NCBI RefSeq assembly: GCF_016899425.1
Contig: NZ_CP045995.1
Span: forward strand, 248,001 to 312,000
Direction of reading: 5' to 3'
DNA: 64,000 nucleotides
From: Burkholderia sp. MS389
Lineage (GTDB): Bacteria; Pseudomonadota; Gammaproteobacteria; Burkholderiales; Burkholderiaceae
Part shown: positions 1 through 9,100 of the stretch, piece after piece
Position numbering within the stretch: the first letter of the stretch is position 1
Layout: the number at the start of each line of letters is the position of its first letter
The notes under the pieces: model-generated
Told to the model about the DNA's origin: nothing
Database searches by the model: none
What the model saw: the letters and a program-made list of their open reading frames with translations, nothing else
Position numbers and translations under genes: made by a program

Positions 1-236
1 ATCGCGGGTGCTGTCGCCGCAGATGCAGCCACGGACGCAGTCGCGGCGGGTTCGGCGGCCGCACTTGCGCCGGCAGCTTGCGCCGAGCGTTGTGGCGGCA
101 CCGGCGCAACGAGCGTCGACGACGCGAAGGGCGATGTATCGGCAGGCGTGCCGGACAGCGTTTGCGCACCGGCGGTACAGAGGAAGCCGGTCGACACGAT
201 GCAGACGAACGGCGCAAGCGACGAAGAGAAGTTCAT
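1..236 (-). CDS. Secreted protein of unknown function, N-terminal part only
   Basis: The reverse strand is open from an ATG at 236 to the window edge, giving 78 visible residues. The start MNFSSSLAPFVCIVSTG runs into a hydrophobic segment and a signal-peptidase-like site near TAGA/Q (about residue 24). An Ala/Pro/Thr-rich stretch follows, typical of a periplasmic or outer-membrane linker. It is divergent from the Wza-type gene with 134 bases between starts, so the two probably share a control region. No Shine-Dalgarno is obvious. The rest of the protein lies outside the window, so I do not assign a function. An outer-membrane or EPS-associated role is only inferred from position. The spurious plus-strand frames over this stretch look non-coding. 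Confidence 0.55.
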   Translation of the reverse strand, partial: MNFSSSLAPFVCIVSTGFLCTAGAQTLSGTPADTSPFASSTLVAPVPPQRSAQAAGASAAAEPAATASVAASAATAPA

Positions 237-282
237 GACGGATCGTACGGAATGACGTGCGGTGAAGAGGGTGGTGCGGCAT

Positions 283-314
283 GCAAGCTGCAATGCAAGC
301 CGCGCTGGGCAAGC
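283..314. repeat. Three short direct repeats (GCAAGC) in a divergent promoter region
   Basis: GCAAGC occurs at 283-288, 295-300 and 309-314, and the first two copies are part of the 8-mer ATGCAAGC. The spacing is 12 and 14 bases, close to one helical turn, between the divergent starts at 236 and 371. This could be a regulator binding array, for example for the BerA-like protein, but no binding evidence is available from sequence alone. Confidence 0.3.
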
Positions 315-370
315 GTAATGCCGGAATTCGCCGCGTTCGGCGGGTTACCGCACAGTTTTGGAAGGACACC

Positions 371-1588
371 ATGTCAATCACCACGCAACCGGAATCGACG
401 CGCGGCACGCCGCGGCCCGGCGCCCGTCGCGCACCGTGGCTGTCGCGCATGGCGATCGTGGCGGCCGCATGCGCGCTGAGCGCATGTGTGCTGTCGCCGG
501 GCATGACTTACCGCGCGCCGGCGGAGCGCGACGCGAATGCGCGCGTGAGCGCCGACGCATCGGGGTCGGGCGGCCTCGACGGCGTGCAGAACGTGTCGAG
601 CGAGGATCTGATCGAGATCACGCCGGCATTCGTCGCCCAGCACCAGGCGGGGCGGTCGGCCAATGTCGACGCGGAGATCCGCCGGCTGTTCGGCAAGCCG
701 ACGCCGTATACGATCGGCCCCGGCGACGTGCTGGGCATCGTCGTATGGGACCACCCCGAATTGAACCTGCCGACGACACAGACGCTCGGCGGCGGTGACG
801 GCGTCGGCGCCAGCTCGGTCGCGACGGGCTATACGGTCGACGCGACCGGCAACGTCCAGTTCGCGTACGCGGGCCTCGTGCACGTGGCGGGATTGACCGA
901 GGCACAGGCGCGCGCGCTGCTGACGAAGCGGCTCGGCGAATACGTGCGCAAGCCGCAGCTCGCACTGCGCGTGCAGAGCTACCGCAGCAAGCGGGTCTAT
1001 CTCGACGGCGAGGTGCGCACGCCGGGCCTGCAGATCGTCAACGACATGCCGATGACGCTGCCCGAGGCGATCGACCGCGCGGGCGGTTTCACGCCGACGG
1101 CCGATCGCTCGCAGGTTTCGGTGACGCGCGGCGACACGACCGTGAACGTGAGCCTGCCTGCCCTGATCGCGGCGGGCGTGAATCCGTCGAACATCCTGTT
1201 GCGCGACGGCGATCTCGTGCGCGTGCGTGCGGCGAGCGACGCGAAGGTATTCGTGCTCGGCGAGGTATCGCGGCCCGCGACGCTGACGTTGACCGACGGC
1301 CGGATGAGCCTCGGCGAAGCGCTCGGCGACACGGGCGGCGTGAGTCAGTACACGTCGGATGCGCGCCAGGTGTTCGTCGTGCGCCGCGGCCCCGACAATC
1401 GCCCGCGGGTGTACCACCTCGACGGCAGCTCGCCCGCGTCGTTCGCGCTCGCCGACCAGTTTCCGCTCGAGCGGCGCGACGTCGTGTTCGTCGATGCGTC
1501 ATCGCTGGTGCGCTGGAGCCGCGTCGTGAACCTGCTGATTCCGTCGTCCGCGCAAGGTGCGCTGACGGCGAAAGCCATTTCGCCGTGA
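371..1588 (+). CDS. Wza-type polysaccharide export lipoprotein
   Basis: This 405-residue outer-membrane polysaccharide export protein would form the secretion channel for an EPS, together with the Wzc-type kinase just downstream. The N-terminus has a signal segment ending in the lipobox LSAC, with Cys39 as the predicted lipidated residue. A Poly_export domain follows, recognisable from YTIGPGDVLGIVVWDHPELN (about residues 113-132), then SLBB-type repeats (RVYLDGEVRTPGLQ and VFVLGEVSRPATL). The ATG at 371 is preceded by GAAGGA, which is why I prefer it over the upstream start at 281. The family assignment is firm. It resembles BceE of the cepacian locus and the Bep-locus Wza homologue, but the exact locus name is from memory. 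Confidence 0.93.
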   Translation: MSITTQPESTRGTPRPGARRAPWLSRMAIVAAACALSACVLSPGMTYRAPAERDANARVSADASGSGGLDGVQNVSSEDLIEITPAFVAQHQAGRSANVDAEIRRLFGKPTPYTIGPGDVLGIVVWDHPELNLPTTQTLGGGDGVGASSVATGYTVDATGNVQFAYAGLVHVAGLTEAQARALLTKRLGEYVRKPQLALRVQSYRSKRVYLDGEVRTPGLQIVNDMPMTLPEAIDRAGGFTPTADRSQVSVTRGDTTVNVSLPALIAAGVNPSNILLRDGDLVRVRAASDAKVFVLGEVSRPATLTLTDGRMSLGEALGDTGGVSQYTSDARQVFVVRRGPDNRPRVYHLDGSSPASFALADQFPLERRDVVFVDASSLVRWSRVVNLLIPSSAQGALTAKAISP

Positions 1589-1647
1589 TGCCCGAGGCGG
1601 ATTTCGTGACCGCGACCGTGCGTCGCGCCATACGGGACTGATGCTGT

Positions 1648-3927
1648 ATGAACACTTCGACCCTGCCTGACCCGCACAGCGGGCGCATTCTGCGGCCGTC
1701 CTATCCGGTGCGCCGCTACTGGAGCATGCTGTATGGCGGCCGGCGACTGATCGTCTGCACGGCGCTCGCGGGCGCGCTCGCGGGCGGCCTGTATGCGCTG
1801 TTCGCGGCTCCCGTTTACCGCTCCGACATCCTGTTTCAGGTCGAGCAAAGCCAGACCGATTCGAAGCAGACGTCGCCGCCCGGCGATCCGTCATCGGTGT
1901 TCGATCTGAAGACCGATGCATCGACCGAGATCGAGGTGCTCAAATCCCGTGCGGTGCTCGACCGCGCGATCCAGAGCACGAACCTCGCCCTCGACGCACG
2001 GCCGCATTACCTGCCGCTGATCGGCTGGCGCTTCGTGAACGCGGCCGACGGGCTGTCGTCGCCGTTGCCGGGCGGATACGTGTATGGCACCGAGCGCATC
2101 GACGTGCCGACCTTCGACGTGCCCAAGCGCCTGCTCGGCAAGCGTTTCGCGCTGACCGTCGGCGACGACGGCGCCTACACGCTGCAGCGCACGGGCTTTT
2201 TCGGCCGGAAAGGACCGGCATGGCAGGGCCGCATCGGCCAGCCGCTGCACGTCGAGACGCCGCAGGGGCCGATCGACGTGTTCGTGCGCGACGTGGCCGG
2301 CCAGCCCGGCGCACGCTTCGACCTGACGCGCTACAGCGACGAGGAGGCGACGACGTGGCTGCAGAAGAACGCGCTGATCTCGGAGCGCGGCAAGCAGTCG
2401 AACATGATCGGCGTGACGCTCGACGGCATCGATCCCGTGCACGACAGCCGTGTGCTGAACGCGATCGGAGATGCGTATCTGGCGCAGAACACGCAGCGCA
2501 AGTCCGAGGCGGCCGACAAGCTGATCCGATACATGGACGGCCAGTTGCCGCAATTGAAGGCGCAGCTGGAAGCGGCGGAGAGCCGCTTCAACGCATTCCG
2601 TGCATCGCACGGGACGGTCAATACGAGCGATGAGGCACTGGCATTGCGTCAACAGTCGGTCGACATCGAGACACGCGTGCAGACGCTGCAGCAGCGGCGC
2701 GAGGAACTGCTGACGCGCTTCATGCCGAAGCATCCGGCCATCGTGGCCGTCGATGCGCAGCTCGCCGATGCGCAGCGCGCGCTCGACACGGCCCGCAAGC
2801 AGATCCAGCAACTGCCGACCGTCGAGCAGGGCGTGCTGCAACTGCAGCGCGACGTGGCCGTCGACACCGCGCTGTACACGAACCTGCTCAATACGCGCCA
2901 GCAGATGGTCCTCGCGCGTGCCAGCAAGACGGGCACCGTGCGGATCGTCGATACGGCGAAGGTCGCCGAGCAACCGATCGGTCCGCATCGCGGGGTCGCG
3001 GTGGTCGGCTTGCTGATGGTCGGCCTGATGGCGGGCGCGGCGATCGTGGTCGCCCGGCAGCGTGTCGTTGGCACGATCGGCGACGCGGAGGAAATCGAGT
3101 GGGCGACGGGTTTGCCGGTGTTCGCGACGGTCCCGCACAGCGCCGTCGCGGCACAAGCGGAGCTGCGGTCAAAGGTGCGCCGGCGCGGCCAGCGCATGCT
3201 GGCGACGCAGGCCCAGGCCGACGGACAGGATGCGGCGCTCGAAAGCCTGCGCAATTTCCGGGCGGCGCTGCAACTGTCGATGCCGGCCGCATCGAATCCC
3301 GTCGTGCTGATTTCCGGCCCGACGACGGGCGTCGGCAAGTCGTTCGTCGCGGCCAACATCGCGTCGCTCGTGGGCGCCGCGAAGCGGCGCGTCCTGCTGA
3401 TCGATGCCGACTTGCGCAAGGGCTCGCTGCACGACCGGTTCCGCTATAGCCGCGCGCCAGGGCTGTCCGACGTGGTGGCGGGCACCCACACGCTCGACGA
3501 CGCAATCAAGCGCGGCGTCGCACCGGGCCTGGATTTCATCGCGATGGGCAACGTCGTTCCCGATCCGGGCGAACTGCTGCTGCAGCCCGCGCTCGCCGAA
3601 CTGATCGAGCGGGTCGCATCTCGCTACGACATGGTCGTGCTCGACGGCCCGCCGTTGCTCCCGGTCGCCGATGCGCTGGTGCTGGGGCGCCTGGCGGGCG
3701 CCGTGTTCCTCGTCGCGCGGAGCGGCGTGACGACGTTGACGGAACTCGATGAAAGCGCGCGGCGGCTCGAGCACGCGCATATCGGCGTACGGGGCGTGAT
3801 CCTGAACGACTACAAGGGCGCGCCGGGACGGTACGACTACGGCTACAACGATGCGAACACGCATCAGGCCACGTCCGGGTTGACGGGGATGATGGCGTCG
3901 CGGCAACGGGCGGAACGCCCGTCATGA
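1648..3927 (+). CDS. Wzc/BceF-type tyrosine autokinase, polysaccharide co-polymerase
   Basis: This 759-residue inner-membrane protein has a Wzz-like chain-length domain, with a transmembrane segment near residues 32-52 and a second near 450-470. Between them lies a periplasmic coiled-coil region. A cytoplasmic BY-kinase domain follows, with Walker A GPTTGVGKS (557-565, Lys564), Walker A' VLLIDADLRKG (Asp586, Asp588) and Walker B MVVLDGPP (Asp666). The C-terminal tyrosine cluster is sparse, with only YDYGYN near the end, whereas Wzc proteins often carry six or more. It should control EPS polymerisation and export with the Wza-type protein. Its stop overlaps the start of the polymerase gene by 4 bases (ATGA), indicating translational coupling. 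Confidence 0.94.
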   Translation: MNTSTLPDPHSGRILRPSYPVRRYWSMLYGGRRLIVCTALAGALAGGLYALFAAPVYRSDILFQVEQSQTDSKQTSPPGDPSSVFDLKTDASTEIEVLKSRAVLDRAIQSTNLALDARPHYLPLIGWRFVNAADGLSSPLPGGYVYGTERIDVPTFDVPKRLLGKRFALTVGDDGAYTLQRTGFFGRKGPAWQGRIGQPLHVETPQGPIDVFVRDVAGQPGARFDLTRYSDEEATTWLQKNALISERGKQSNMIGVTLDGIDPVHDSRVLNAIGDAYLAQNTQRKSEAADKLIRYMDGQLPQLKAQLEAAESRFNAFRASHGTVNTSDEALALRQQSVDIETRVQTLQQRREELLTRFMPKHPAIVAVDAQLADAQRALDTARKQIQQLPTVEQGVLQLQRDVAVDTALYTNLLNTRQQMVLARASKTGTVRIVDTAKVAEQPIGPHRGVAVVGLLMVGLMAGAAIVVARQRVVGTIGDAEEIEWATGLPVFATVPHSAVAAQAELRSKVRRRGQRMLATQAQADGQDAALESLRNFRAALQLSMPAASNPVVLISGPTTGVGKSFVAANIASLVGAAKRRVLLIDADLRKGSLHDRFRYSRAPGLSDVVAGTHTLDDAIKRGVAPGLDFIAMGNVVPDPGELLLQPALAELIERVASRYDMVVLDGPPLLPVADALVLGRLAGAVFLVARSGVTTLTELDESARRLEHAHIGVRGVILNDYKGAPGRYDYGYNDANTHQATSGLTGMMASRQRAERPS

Positions 3928-5306
3928 ACCGGCGAGCGGGCAGGGCTGGAGGCGGGCCGCGACCAGGCCCGGCGACGTTGCGCGGGATGGCGCGCGTGCG
4001 CGGTGCGGCGGGCGGTTACACGGGCTACTGGTGGGAAGATCCGGCCCGGCTCGTGCTGATGTTCATCCTGCCGTTGTACGGATTGCTGTCGCTCAGCCTG
4101 CTGGGCGACCAGAAGTCGATCGCGAGAATCTATTTCGACGGCTACTACGCGTTCGTCGGCGCGCTGTTCCTGATGGTGGTGGCGGCCACGGCGTGGCTCG
4201 CGACGACCGAAGCGCGGACGCGGCGCGGGCCGCCGGAAACGCCCGTCGAGGTGCCGCCGCGCGTGCTCGATTGCCTGTTTGCACTCGCGCTGTTCGGCAA
4301 TCTCGTGATGATGAGCGGAGTCATCGCGCGTCCGGCGCTGCTGCTCGAGTTCCTGCACGGGCAGGCTACCGCGTACGACATGCTCCAGCAGATCGGTCGG
4401 ATCACCGGGTTGAGTTCGTTCACGCAGGCGACGGCGCCGTTCGTCGCGCTCTATTTCTACGTGTTCCGAACGCCGGCGAAGGGCCTGAACCGCTACAAGA
4501 TCTACATGGCCGTGCTCGCGGTGCTGACGCTGCTGCGCAGCTTCCTGTTCGCGGAGCGCCTCGCGTTGATCGAGATGGTGATGCCGCTCGCGTTGATGGT
4601 CGTGCGGTTCCGGCTGCACGGCCGGTATGCGCGGCTGCTGACGCTCGGGCCGTACGCGGCGATCCCGCTGTTGTTCGCGCTGTTTATCGCGAACGAGTAC
4701 AACCGTTCATGGGAAGCCTATTACGTCAACATCTACGACAACATCTTCGACTTCGCGCTCGAACGGCTCGGCCTGTACTATTCGACGTCGCTGAACAACG
4801 GTGCGGGGATGCTCGCCGTGCTCGGTTGGGGGCAGGGCCATCCGATGTTCACGTTCGATTGGCTGATGCGCTTTCCGGTGATCGGCGCGACGTTCCAGCC
4901 GTGGTTCGATTCGAGCGACAGCTTCAACCTGTTTCTGAACAGCTACGCGGACCCGGAATTCAACAATCCGTCCGGGATCTTCGTCCACTTCTATGAATGG
5001 GGCTGGTTCGGGCTGCTCGACGCAACCGTGCTCGGCTGGATGGTTGGCCGCAGCTATGCGGGCTGGCGCAGCGGCAACGGATTCTGGTGCTGCGCGCACG
5101 CGGTGCTCTACGTGTCACTGATGGAAATCATGCGTACGCCAAATCTGTTCAGCGGACGCAATTTCCTGCCGATCGTGTTGCCGATCATCGTGTTCCATTG
5201 GTTCGGGAAGCGCCCGGCGGGCGTTGGGCCTTCCGGGCATACGGGATCCGGACGCGGGACGCGCGCCGCGGAAACGAACGAGCGGGGCGGCAGTGCAACG
5301 GCATAG
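3924..5306 (+). CDS. Wzy-like EPS repeat-unit polymerase (multi-pass membrane protein)
   Basis: This 460-residue polytopic protein has about ten hydrophobic segments between residues 35 and 430. A long extracytoplasmic loop near residues 255-350 is rich in Tyr/Asn/Trp (ANEYNRSWEAYYVNIYDN and YADPEFNNPSGIFVHFYEWG). That topology, and the NPSGIF..F.EWGWFG segment, fit O-antigen-type or oligosaccharide repeat-unit polymerases. Sequence conservation in this family is low, so the call rests largely on topology and context. Its ATG overlaps the stop of the autokinase gene, so wza, wzc and wzy form one unit. The 45-residue N-terminal tail and the roughly 30-residue C-terminal tail are Gly/Arg-rich and poorly conserved in character. 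The gene converges on the acyltransferase gene. Confidence 0.78.
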   Translation: MNRRAGRAGGGPRPGPATLRGMARVRGAAGGYTGYWWEDPARLVLMFILPLYGLLSLSLLGDQKSIARIYFDGYYAFVGALFLMVVAATAWLATTEARTRRGPPETPVEVPPRVLDCLFALALFGNLVMMSGVIARPALLLEFLHGQATAYDMLQQIGRITGLSSFTQATAPFVALYFYVFRTPAKGLNRYKIYMAVLAVLTLLRSFLFAERLALIEMVMPLALMVVRFRLHGRYARLLTLGPYAAIPLLFALFIANEYNRSWEAYYVNIYDNIFDFALERLGLYYSTSLNNGAGMLAVLGWGQGHPMFTFDWLMRFPVIGATFQPWFDSSDSFNLFLNSYADPEFNNPSGIFVHFYEWGWFGLLDATVLGWMVGRSYAGWRSGNGFWCCAHAVLYVSLMEIMRTPNLFSGRNFLPIVLPIIVFHWFGKRPAGVGPSGHTGSGRGTRAAETNERGGSATA

Positions 5307-5348
5307 CAGCTCGCAGGGCGCCCGGACCTCGGGATGATCGCGCGAAGC

Positions 5349-6401
5349 TCAAGCGGTACGCGTTCGTACCGCCGTGTCGCGTCCTGGCCACGCGGGGAAG
5401 CCGGCAATGTGCGCGAAGCCTGTCCGCAATGCGACCAGATAGACGACGATCGGGATCGCGACACCGGCCAGCGTGCCGAGTACGAGGTGTAAGGCGAGAT
5501 CGGTGATGCCGGCGCGCATCAGCACGATCCGTACGGCCGCCATCGCGAAGATGTGGGTCAGGTAGATCGGCATCGATGCGCAACCGATTGCCGCCAGCCA
5601 TGCCGCGCGTGCCGGCTGCGACGCATACCGATGCGCGAGTTGCAGCGTCAGCGCGATGCCCGAGAACGCGGCGGGAAGCGCCCAGATGCTCGTCGCGCCA
5701 CCGAAGCCGTGAGCGAATACAACTGCGGCGACGAATGCCGTTGCCGTGGCGGCGCATGCGGTTGGCCCGCTGTTGCGCGCGAGCCAGCCGGGCAACGCCT
5801 GCGACGCAATGACGCCCGTCACGAAGAACGGTGCGTTCATCAGCGTGATCGACAGGATGCCCCACTGCGTCGCCGCGCCGAGTACCAGCCCGAGCACCGC
5901 GCATCCGGCGAGCCAGCCGCGCGCCCGCGATGGCATGGGTGAACGCGTCGTATTCGGCACGGCCGCCGCGAAAGCCCGGATGCCGAGCATGCAGAGCATC
6001 AGCGCGTACAGGAACCAGAACTGTGCGAACGGTCGCCAGCCGATCGCCAGCAGGTCGTCCAGCGTGAACGGATGATTGGTGCCGTGCGACGCCATTGCAA
6101 TCTGCACGGCGCCCTGCGCGATCGACCACAGCAGGTACGGATACACGATCGTCCTGATCTTCGACCACAAGAAACCGTCCGGCGCGCGGCGCAGCGAGCT
6201 GCAGACGTGCAGGCCGGACAGGAAGAAGAACAACGGCATGTGGAACGTGTAGATCACGTAGTCGTTCCACGCGAATGCCGTGTCGGCCGCGCCTGTCGGC
6301 ACAAGGTCGGCGGAAACGGCACCGCGCAGCACGTGGCCGTATACGACAAGAATGATTCCCGCGCCGCGGGCGACATCGAGGCTGGTTTCGCGAGCAGTCA
6401 T
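5349..6401 (-). CDS. Acyltransferase family 3 membrane protein (EPS decoration)
   Basis: This 350-residue polytopic protein starts TSLDVARGAGIILVVYGHVL, the conserved N-terminal signature of acyltransferase family 3 (the His in YGH is the likely catalytic residue). YTFHMPLFFFLSGLH (about residues 50-65) and YPYLLW follow, both also typical. Members O-acetylate or succinylate polysaccharides and membrane glycans, so modification of the EPS repeat unit is the likely job. About ten transmembrane helices are predicted by eye. It is the last gene of a minus-strand set with the glycosyltransferases and lies 130 bases downstream of the nearest one. The acyl donor and acceptor cannot be told from sequence. 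Confidence 0.88.
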   Translation of the reverse strand: MTARETSLDVARGAGIILVVYGHVLRGAVSADLVPTGAADTAFAWNDYVIYTFHMPLFFFLSGLHVCSSLRRAPDGFLWSKIRTIVYPYLLWSIAQGAVQIAMASHGTNHPFTLDDLLAIGWRPFAQFWFLYALMLCMLGIRAFAAAVPNTTRSPMPSRARGWLAGCAVLGLVLGAATQWGILSITLMNAPFFVTGVIASQALPGWLARNSGPTACAATATAFVAAVVFAHGFGGATSIWALPAAFSGIALTLQLAHRYASQPARAAWLAAIGCASMPIYLTHIFAMAAVRIVLMRAGITDLALHLVLGTLAGVAIPIVVYLVALRTGFAHIAGFPAWPGRDTAVRTRTA

Positions 6402-6531
6402 GATGAAGGGGCGGTCGGCCCGTCAGGTTCCGCACCGCCGGGATATCGGACAGTCGTTCACTGTATGGCGGACCGATGCGCAGGACAGTGCGGTGGGCGA
6501 CAGTGGGTCGTCGTGCAGCCCGACGGATGTC

Positions 6532-7617
6532 CTACAGCCCCTCGAATATCGCCTTCATCATCTCGGCGCTTCGGCTCCAGCGATACTTCTCCGCGTGCAG
6601 GCTTCCCTTGCGTTTGAGCTCGGCCCTGAGTGCGTCGGAATCGAGCAGGCTCCGCAATTTCCGCGCGATGTCGTCCTGCGAATACGGATCGCAGTACAGC
6701 GCCGCATCGGCACAGACTTCCGGCAGGGCCGCAGATTTGCCGACTACGACCGGGCAGCCGTAGCGCATCGCCTCGAGAGGCGGTATGCCGAAGCCTTCGT
6801 AGATCGACGGATACAGGAAGCACGCGGCGTGCTGATACAGCGCCTTCAATTGTTCGTCGCTGATATAGCCGACGTACTTGACGTTCGGTTCCGCCGCCGC
6901 CATGAGGTCCTGCTTGCCGAACACGGTGGTGTTCTGCATCCCGACGATGACGAGATCGACCGACGGATCGTCGATCTGCCTGAACGCCGCGATCAGCCGG
7001 CCGAAGTTCTTGGTGGGATTCATGCTGCTGACCGCGAGCACGAACCGGTTCGGTGTCAGCGCATGCTTATCGAGCACGCTGGTGTCCGGTTCCAGGGTGT
7101 CGAGATGATCCGCGCCGAGCGGCACGACGCTGATCTTCTCCGCGGCAACCCCGCAGTGATGCGCGAGGCGATCCCGCGAGAAATAGGAGTTGGTCAGCAC
7201 GCAGACGGAGGTTCGCGCCAGGATCCAGAACATGACCCGGTACCACATGCGAAACGGGCGGGAGAAATGCGCGGGGGTGTCGAACACGGCCGCGTCGTGC
7301 ATGTAGATGATCTGGTTGCCGATGAAAATGGATGCCGAATTGCTGAGATTGACGATGCGGCCGCGGCGTGCGAACAACGGGAGCACCAGCTGTTCCCACA
7401 CCACGCCCTTGTAAAAGCCGACTTTGACCATCTTCGCTCCGCTTACCTCGATGCCCGGCTGCGGAGGCACCAGCACGGTTACCGGATCCTGCGGCTGAAA
7501 CTTGATCAATGCGGCGATCAGCTCGCGTGCGACGCGTTGCACCCCGGTTGTCTTCTGCGTGGTGAATCGGCCGTTGTATACGAGTGGCTTCGGTTTCTTG
7601 AACGAGATCATGTCCAT
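6532..7617 (-). CDS. GT4 family glycosyltransferase
   Basis: This 361-residue protein has a GT-B fold of the glycosyltransferase family 4 type. The C-terminal half carries VLAVSSMNPTKNF, then YVGYISDEQLKALYQHA, then the nucleotide-sugar E-x7-E motif in SIYEGFGIPPLEAMRYGCPV (about residues 285-305). TTGVQRVARELI near residue 25 fits the acceptor domain of mannosyl/rhamnosyl transferases. It should add one sugar to the lipid-linked EPS repeat unit on the cytoplasmic face of the inner membrane. The gene starts 15 bases after the stop of the neighbouring GT4 gene, so they are co-transcribed. The start could be Met1 or Met3 (MDMISF). Donor specificity is unknown. Confidence 0.9.
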   Translation of the reverse strand: MDMISFKKPKPLVYNGRFTTQKTTGVQRVARELIAALIKFQPQDPVTVLVPPQPGIEVSGAKMVKVGFYKGVVWEQLVLPLFARRGRIVNLSNSASIFIGNQIIYMHDAAVFDTPAHFSRPFRMWYRVMFWILARTSVCVLTNSYFSRDRLAHHCGVAAEKISVVPLGADHLDTLEPDTSVLDKHALTPNRFVLAVSSMNPTKNFGRLIAAFRQIDDPSVDLVIVGMQNTTVFGKQDLMAAAEPNVKYVGYISDEQLKALYQHAACFLYPSIYEGFGIPPLEAMRYGCPVVVGKSAALPEVCADAALYCDPYSQDDIARKLRSLLDSDALRAELKRKGSLHAEKYRWSRSAEMMKAIFEGL

Positions 7618-7632
7618 AAGGGGATATCGAAA

Positions 7633-8781
7633 TCAGGCTTTGACGTGATCCGCTGCAACCGGCTTGAACTCGCGCGTGTCGACGCGCGGCTCGTCGGTGC
7701 CGAGTCCGTAAAGCGCATGCCATTGCCGGAAGATCGCGCTCATCGAAAACCGCTGAATGGCCCGCTTTCGCGCGGCATCACCCATCCGCTCGCGAAGCTG
7801 CCGATCGTCGCGAAGGGCGGTCACGTACTCGACCATCTCGTCGGCGGTTGACGCGACATAGCCCGTCACACCATGAATCACCACGTCGCGATTGCCGACA
7901 ACGTTCGTCACGACGGCCGGAATTCCGGCAACCTGCGCTTCGATCAGCGCGACCGGCATGCCTTCCCAGCGCGAGGTCTGGACATAGATGTCGAGTTCCG
8001 ACGTCAGCGCCAGCGCGCGTTCGCGGGTTACCCAGCCACTGCATGCGACGGCCTCGCGCGCGGCGGAATCCGGGATCTCGGCCGCGTTGCCGCCGATCCA
8101 CAGAAACTCGACGCTGGCGCCGTGCAACATGTCGGCGAGTCGCACGAATGCTTCATGGTTCTTCTGGAACGACGCGCGGCCGCTCATCCCGATCACGACC
8201 TTGTGGTCGTCGCGCGTACGGCGGGCCGGAATCTCCGCGACGTTCACGCCGTTTTCCACCAGGACCGCCGATCTTGGCCTGACTTTTCCGTTGATCTCGC
8301 CGAGCTCGCTGCCCGAGCACGCGACAATGGTGCCGCCGATGCGCGCCGCGATGCGCTCGAAGCTCAGATAAGCGAACTGCTTGATGGGCGACACGTCGCA
8401 GCGCAGGAATGACAGGCCGTGTGGCGAGTAGAGAACCGTTGCATTCGGGGCGGCGATCCGGGCAGCGATACGTCCCAGCACGCCGGCCTTCGACGAGTGC
8501 AGATGAATCGCGGTCGGCTTGCAGTCGCGCAGGGTACGGACGAGCGCGTGCACACTCCGCAGATCCTGCCGGACGTTGACCTCGCGCACCATGTCGACAT
8601 AGACCAGCTTCACGTCGGGCCGGAACAGCGTCGAGAAATCGGCCGGCGTTTCCGGCCGGATCGCGTGCAGGACCGTCACGTCCACGCCGGCCGCGGCGGC
8701 ATGGTTGGCGAGATAGGTGAGCATCGACAGCACGCCGCCGCCGAATGCTTCGGCAATATGAACGATCTTTTCCTGGGTCAT
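7633..8781 (-). CDS. GT4 family glycosyltransferase (CapM/WbiD-like)
   Basis: This 382-residue glycosyltransferase has an N-terminal domain with VHIAEAFGGGVLSMLTYLAN and LHSSKAGVLGRIAAR (about residues 6-25 and 95-110). The segment YSPHGLSF is typical of capsular/EPS transferases such as CapM. The C-terminal GT4 domain has VIGMSGRASFQKN and the donor-binding motif TSRWEGMPVALIEAQVAGIP (about residues 288-307). It probably acts on the lipid-linked EPS repeat unit beside the downstream GT4 protein, 15 bases away. The C-terminal 20 residues are charged and variable. It has no membrane segments. Confidence 0.9.
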   Translation of the reverse strand: MTQEKIVHIAEAFGGGVLSMLTYLANHAAAAGVDVTVLHAIRPETPADFSTLFRPDVKLVYVDMVREVNVRQDLRSVHALVRTLRDCKPTAIHLHSSKAGVLGRIAARIAAPNATVLYSPHGLSFLRCDVSPIKQFAYLSFERIAARIGGTIVACSGSELGEINGKVRPRSAVLVENGVNVAEIPARRTRDDHKVVIGMSGRASFQKNHEAFVRLADMLHGASVEFLWIGGNAAEIPDSAAREAVACSGWVTRERALALTSELDIYVQTSRWEGMPVALIEAQVAGIPAVVTNVVGNRDVVIHGVTGYVASTADEMVEYVTALRDDRQLRERMGDAARKRAIQRFSMSAIFRQWHALYGLGTDEPRVDTREFKPVAADHVKA

Positions 8782-9100
8782 CTCTCGGTCTGTCGATTCG
8801 GTCGCGCTGTTCGTTACCCAGTGCGACGATGGAGGCGGCGTATCGTCAAGTCGTCAGCGGACCACGCATGCCGTACGTCCTATCCATTACGCATTCCTGA
8901 TTGATTGATGCGCGATCGCCGCCGCCATTGCTTCCGGTCTGTCGGACTTGATCGCGCGAACACGCCACGTGGCGGCGAACATCTACGCGCCACGCATGCA
9001 TCAATTGGTCCGGACCATTGTGAAGCGCACGCCGCACGCACTCGGTGCGATGGCTAACCGAACAAGCGAATCGGCAGCCGCAGTCGCGTCCGGATGGGAT
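8782..9100. other. Intergenic region between glycosyltransferase genes, with two perfect dyads
   Basis: No convincing gene is present. It lies upstream of the GT4/GT4/acyltransferase unit and probably holds its promoter. It contains the 12-base palindromes CGCCACGTGGCG (8963-8974) and TGGTCCGGACCA (9006-9017). Confidence 0.5.

Noticed and set aside
308-321. GG-N10-GC match that could be a sigma-54 promoter before wza
   Set aside because: Only GG and GC and a few flanking bases agree, and published control of the EPS genes is through BerA rather than directly through RpoN.
374-1417. Long antisense open frame opposite the wza-type gene
   Set aside because: Arg/His/Ala-rich composition and exact overlap with a well-supported gene; a GC-bias shadow.
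8846-9037. 63-codon minus-strand frame in the glycosyltransferase gap
   Set aside because: No ribosome-binding site or coding character, and it overlaps two palindromes.
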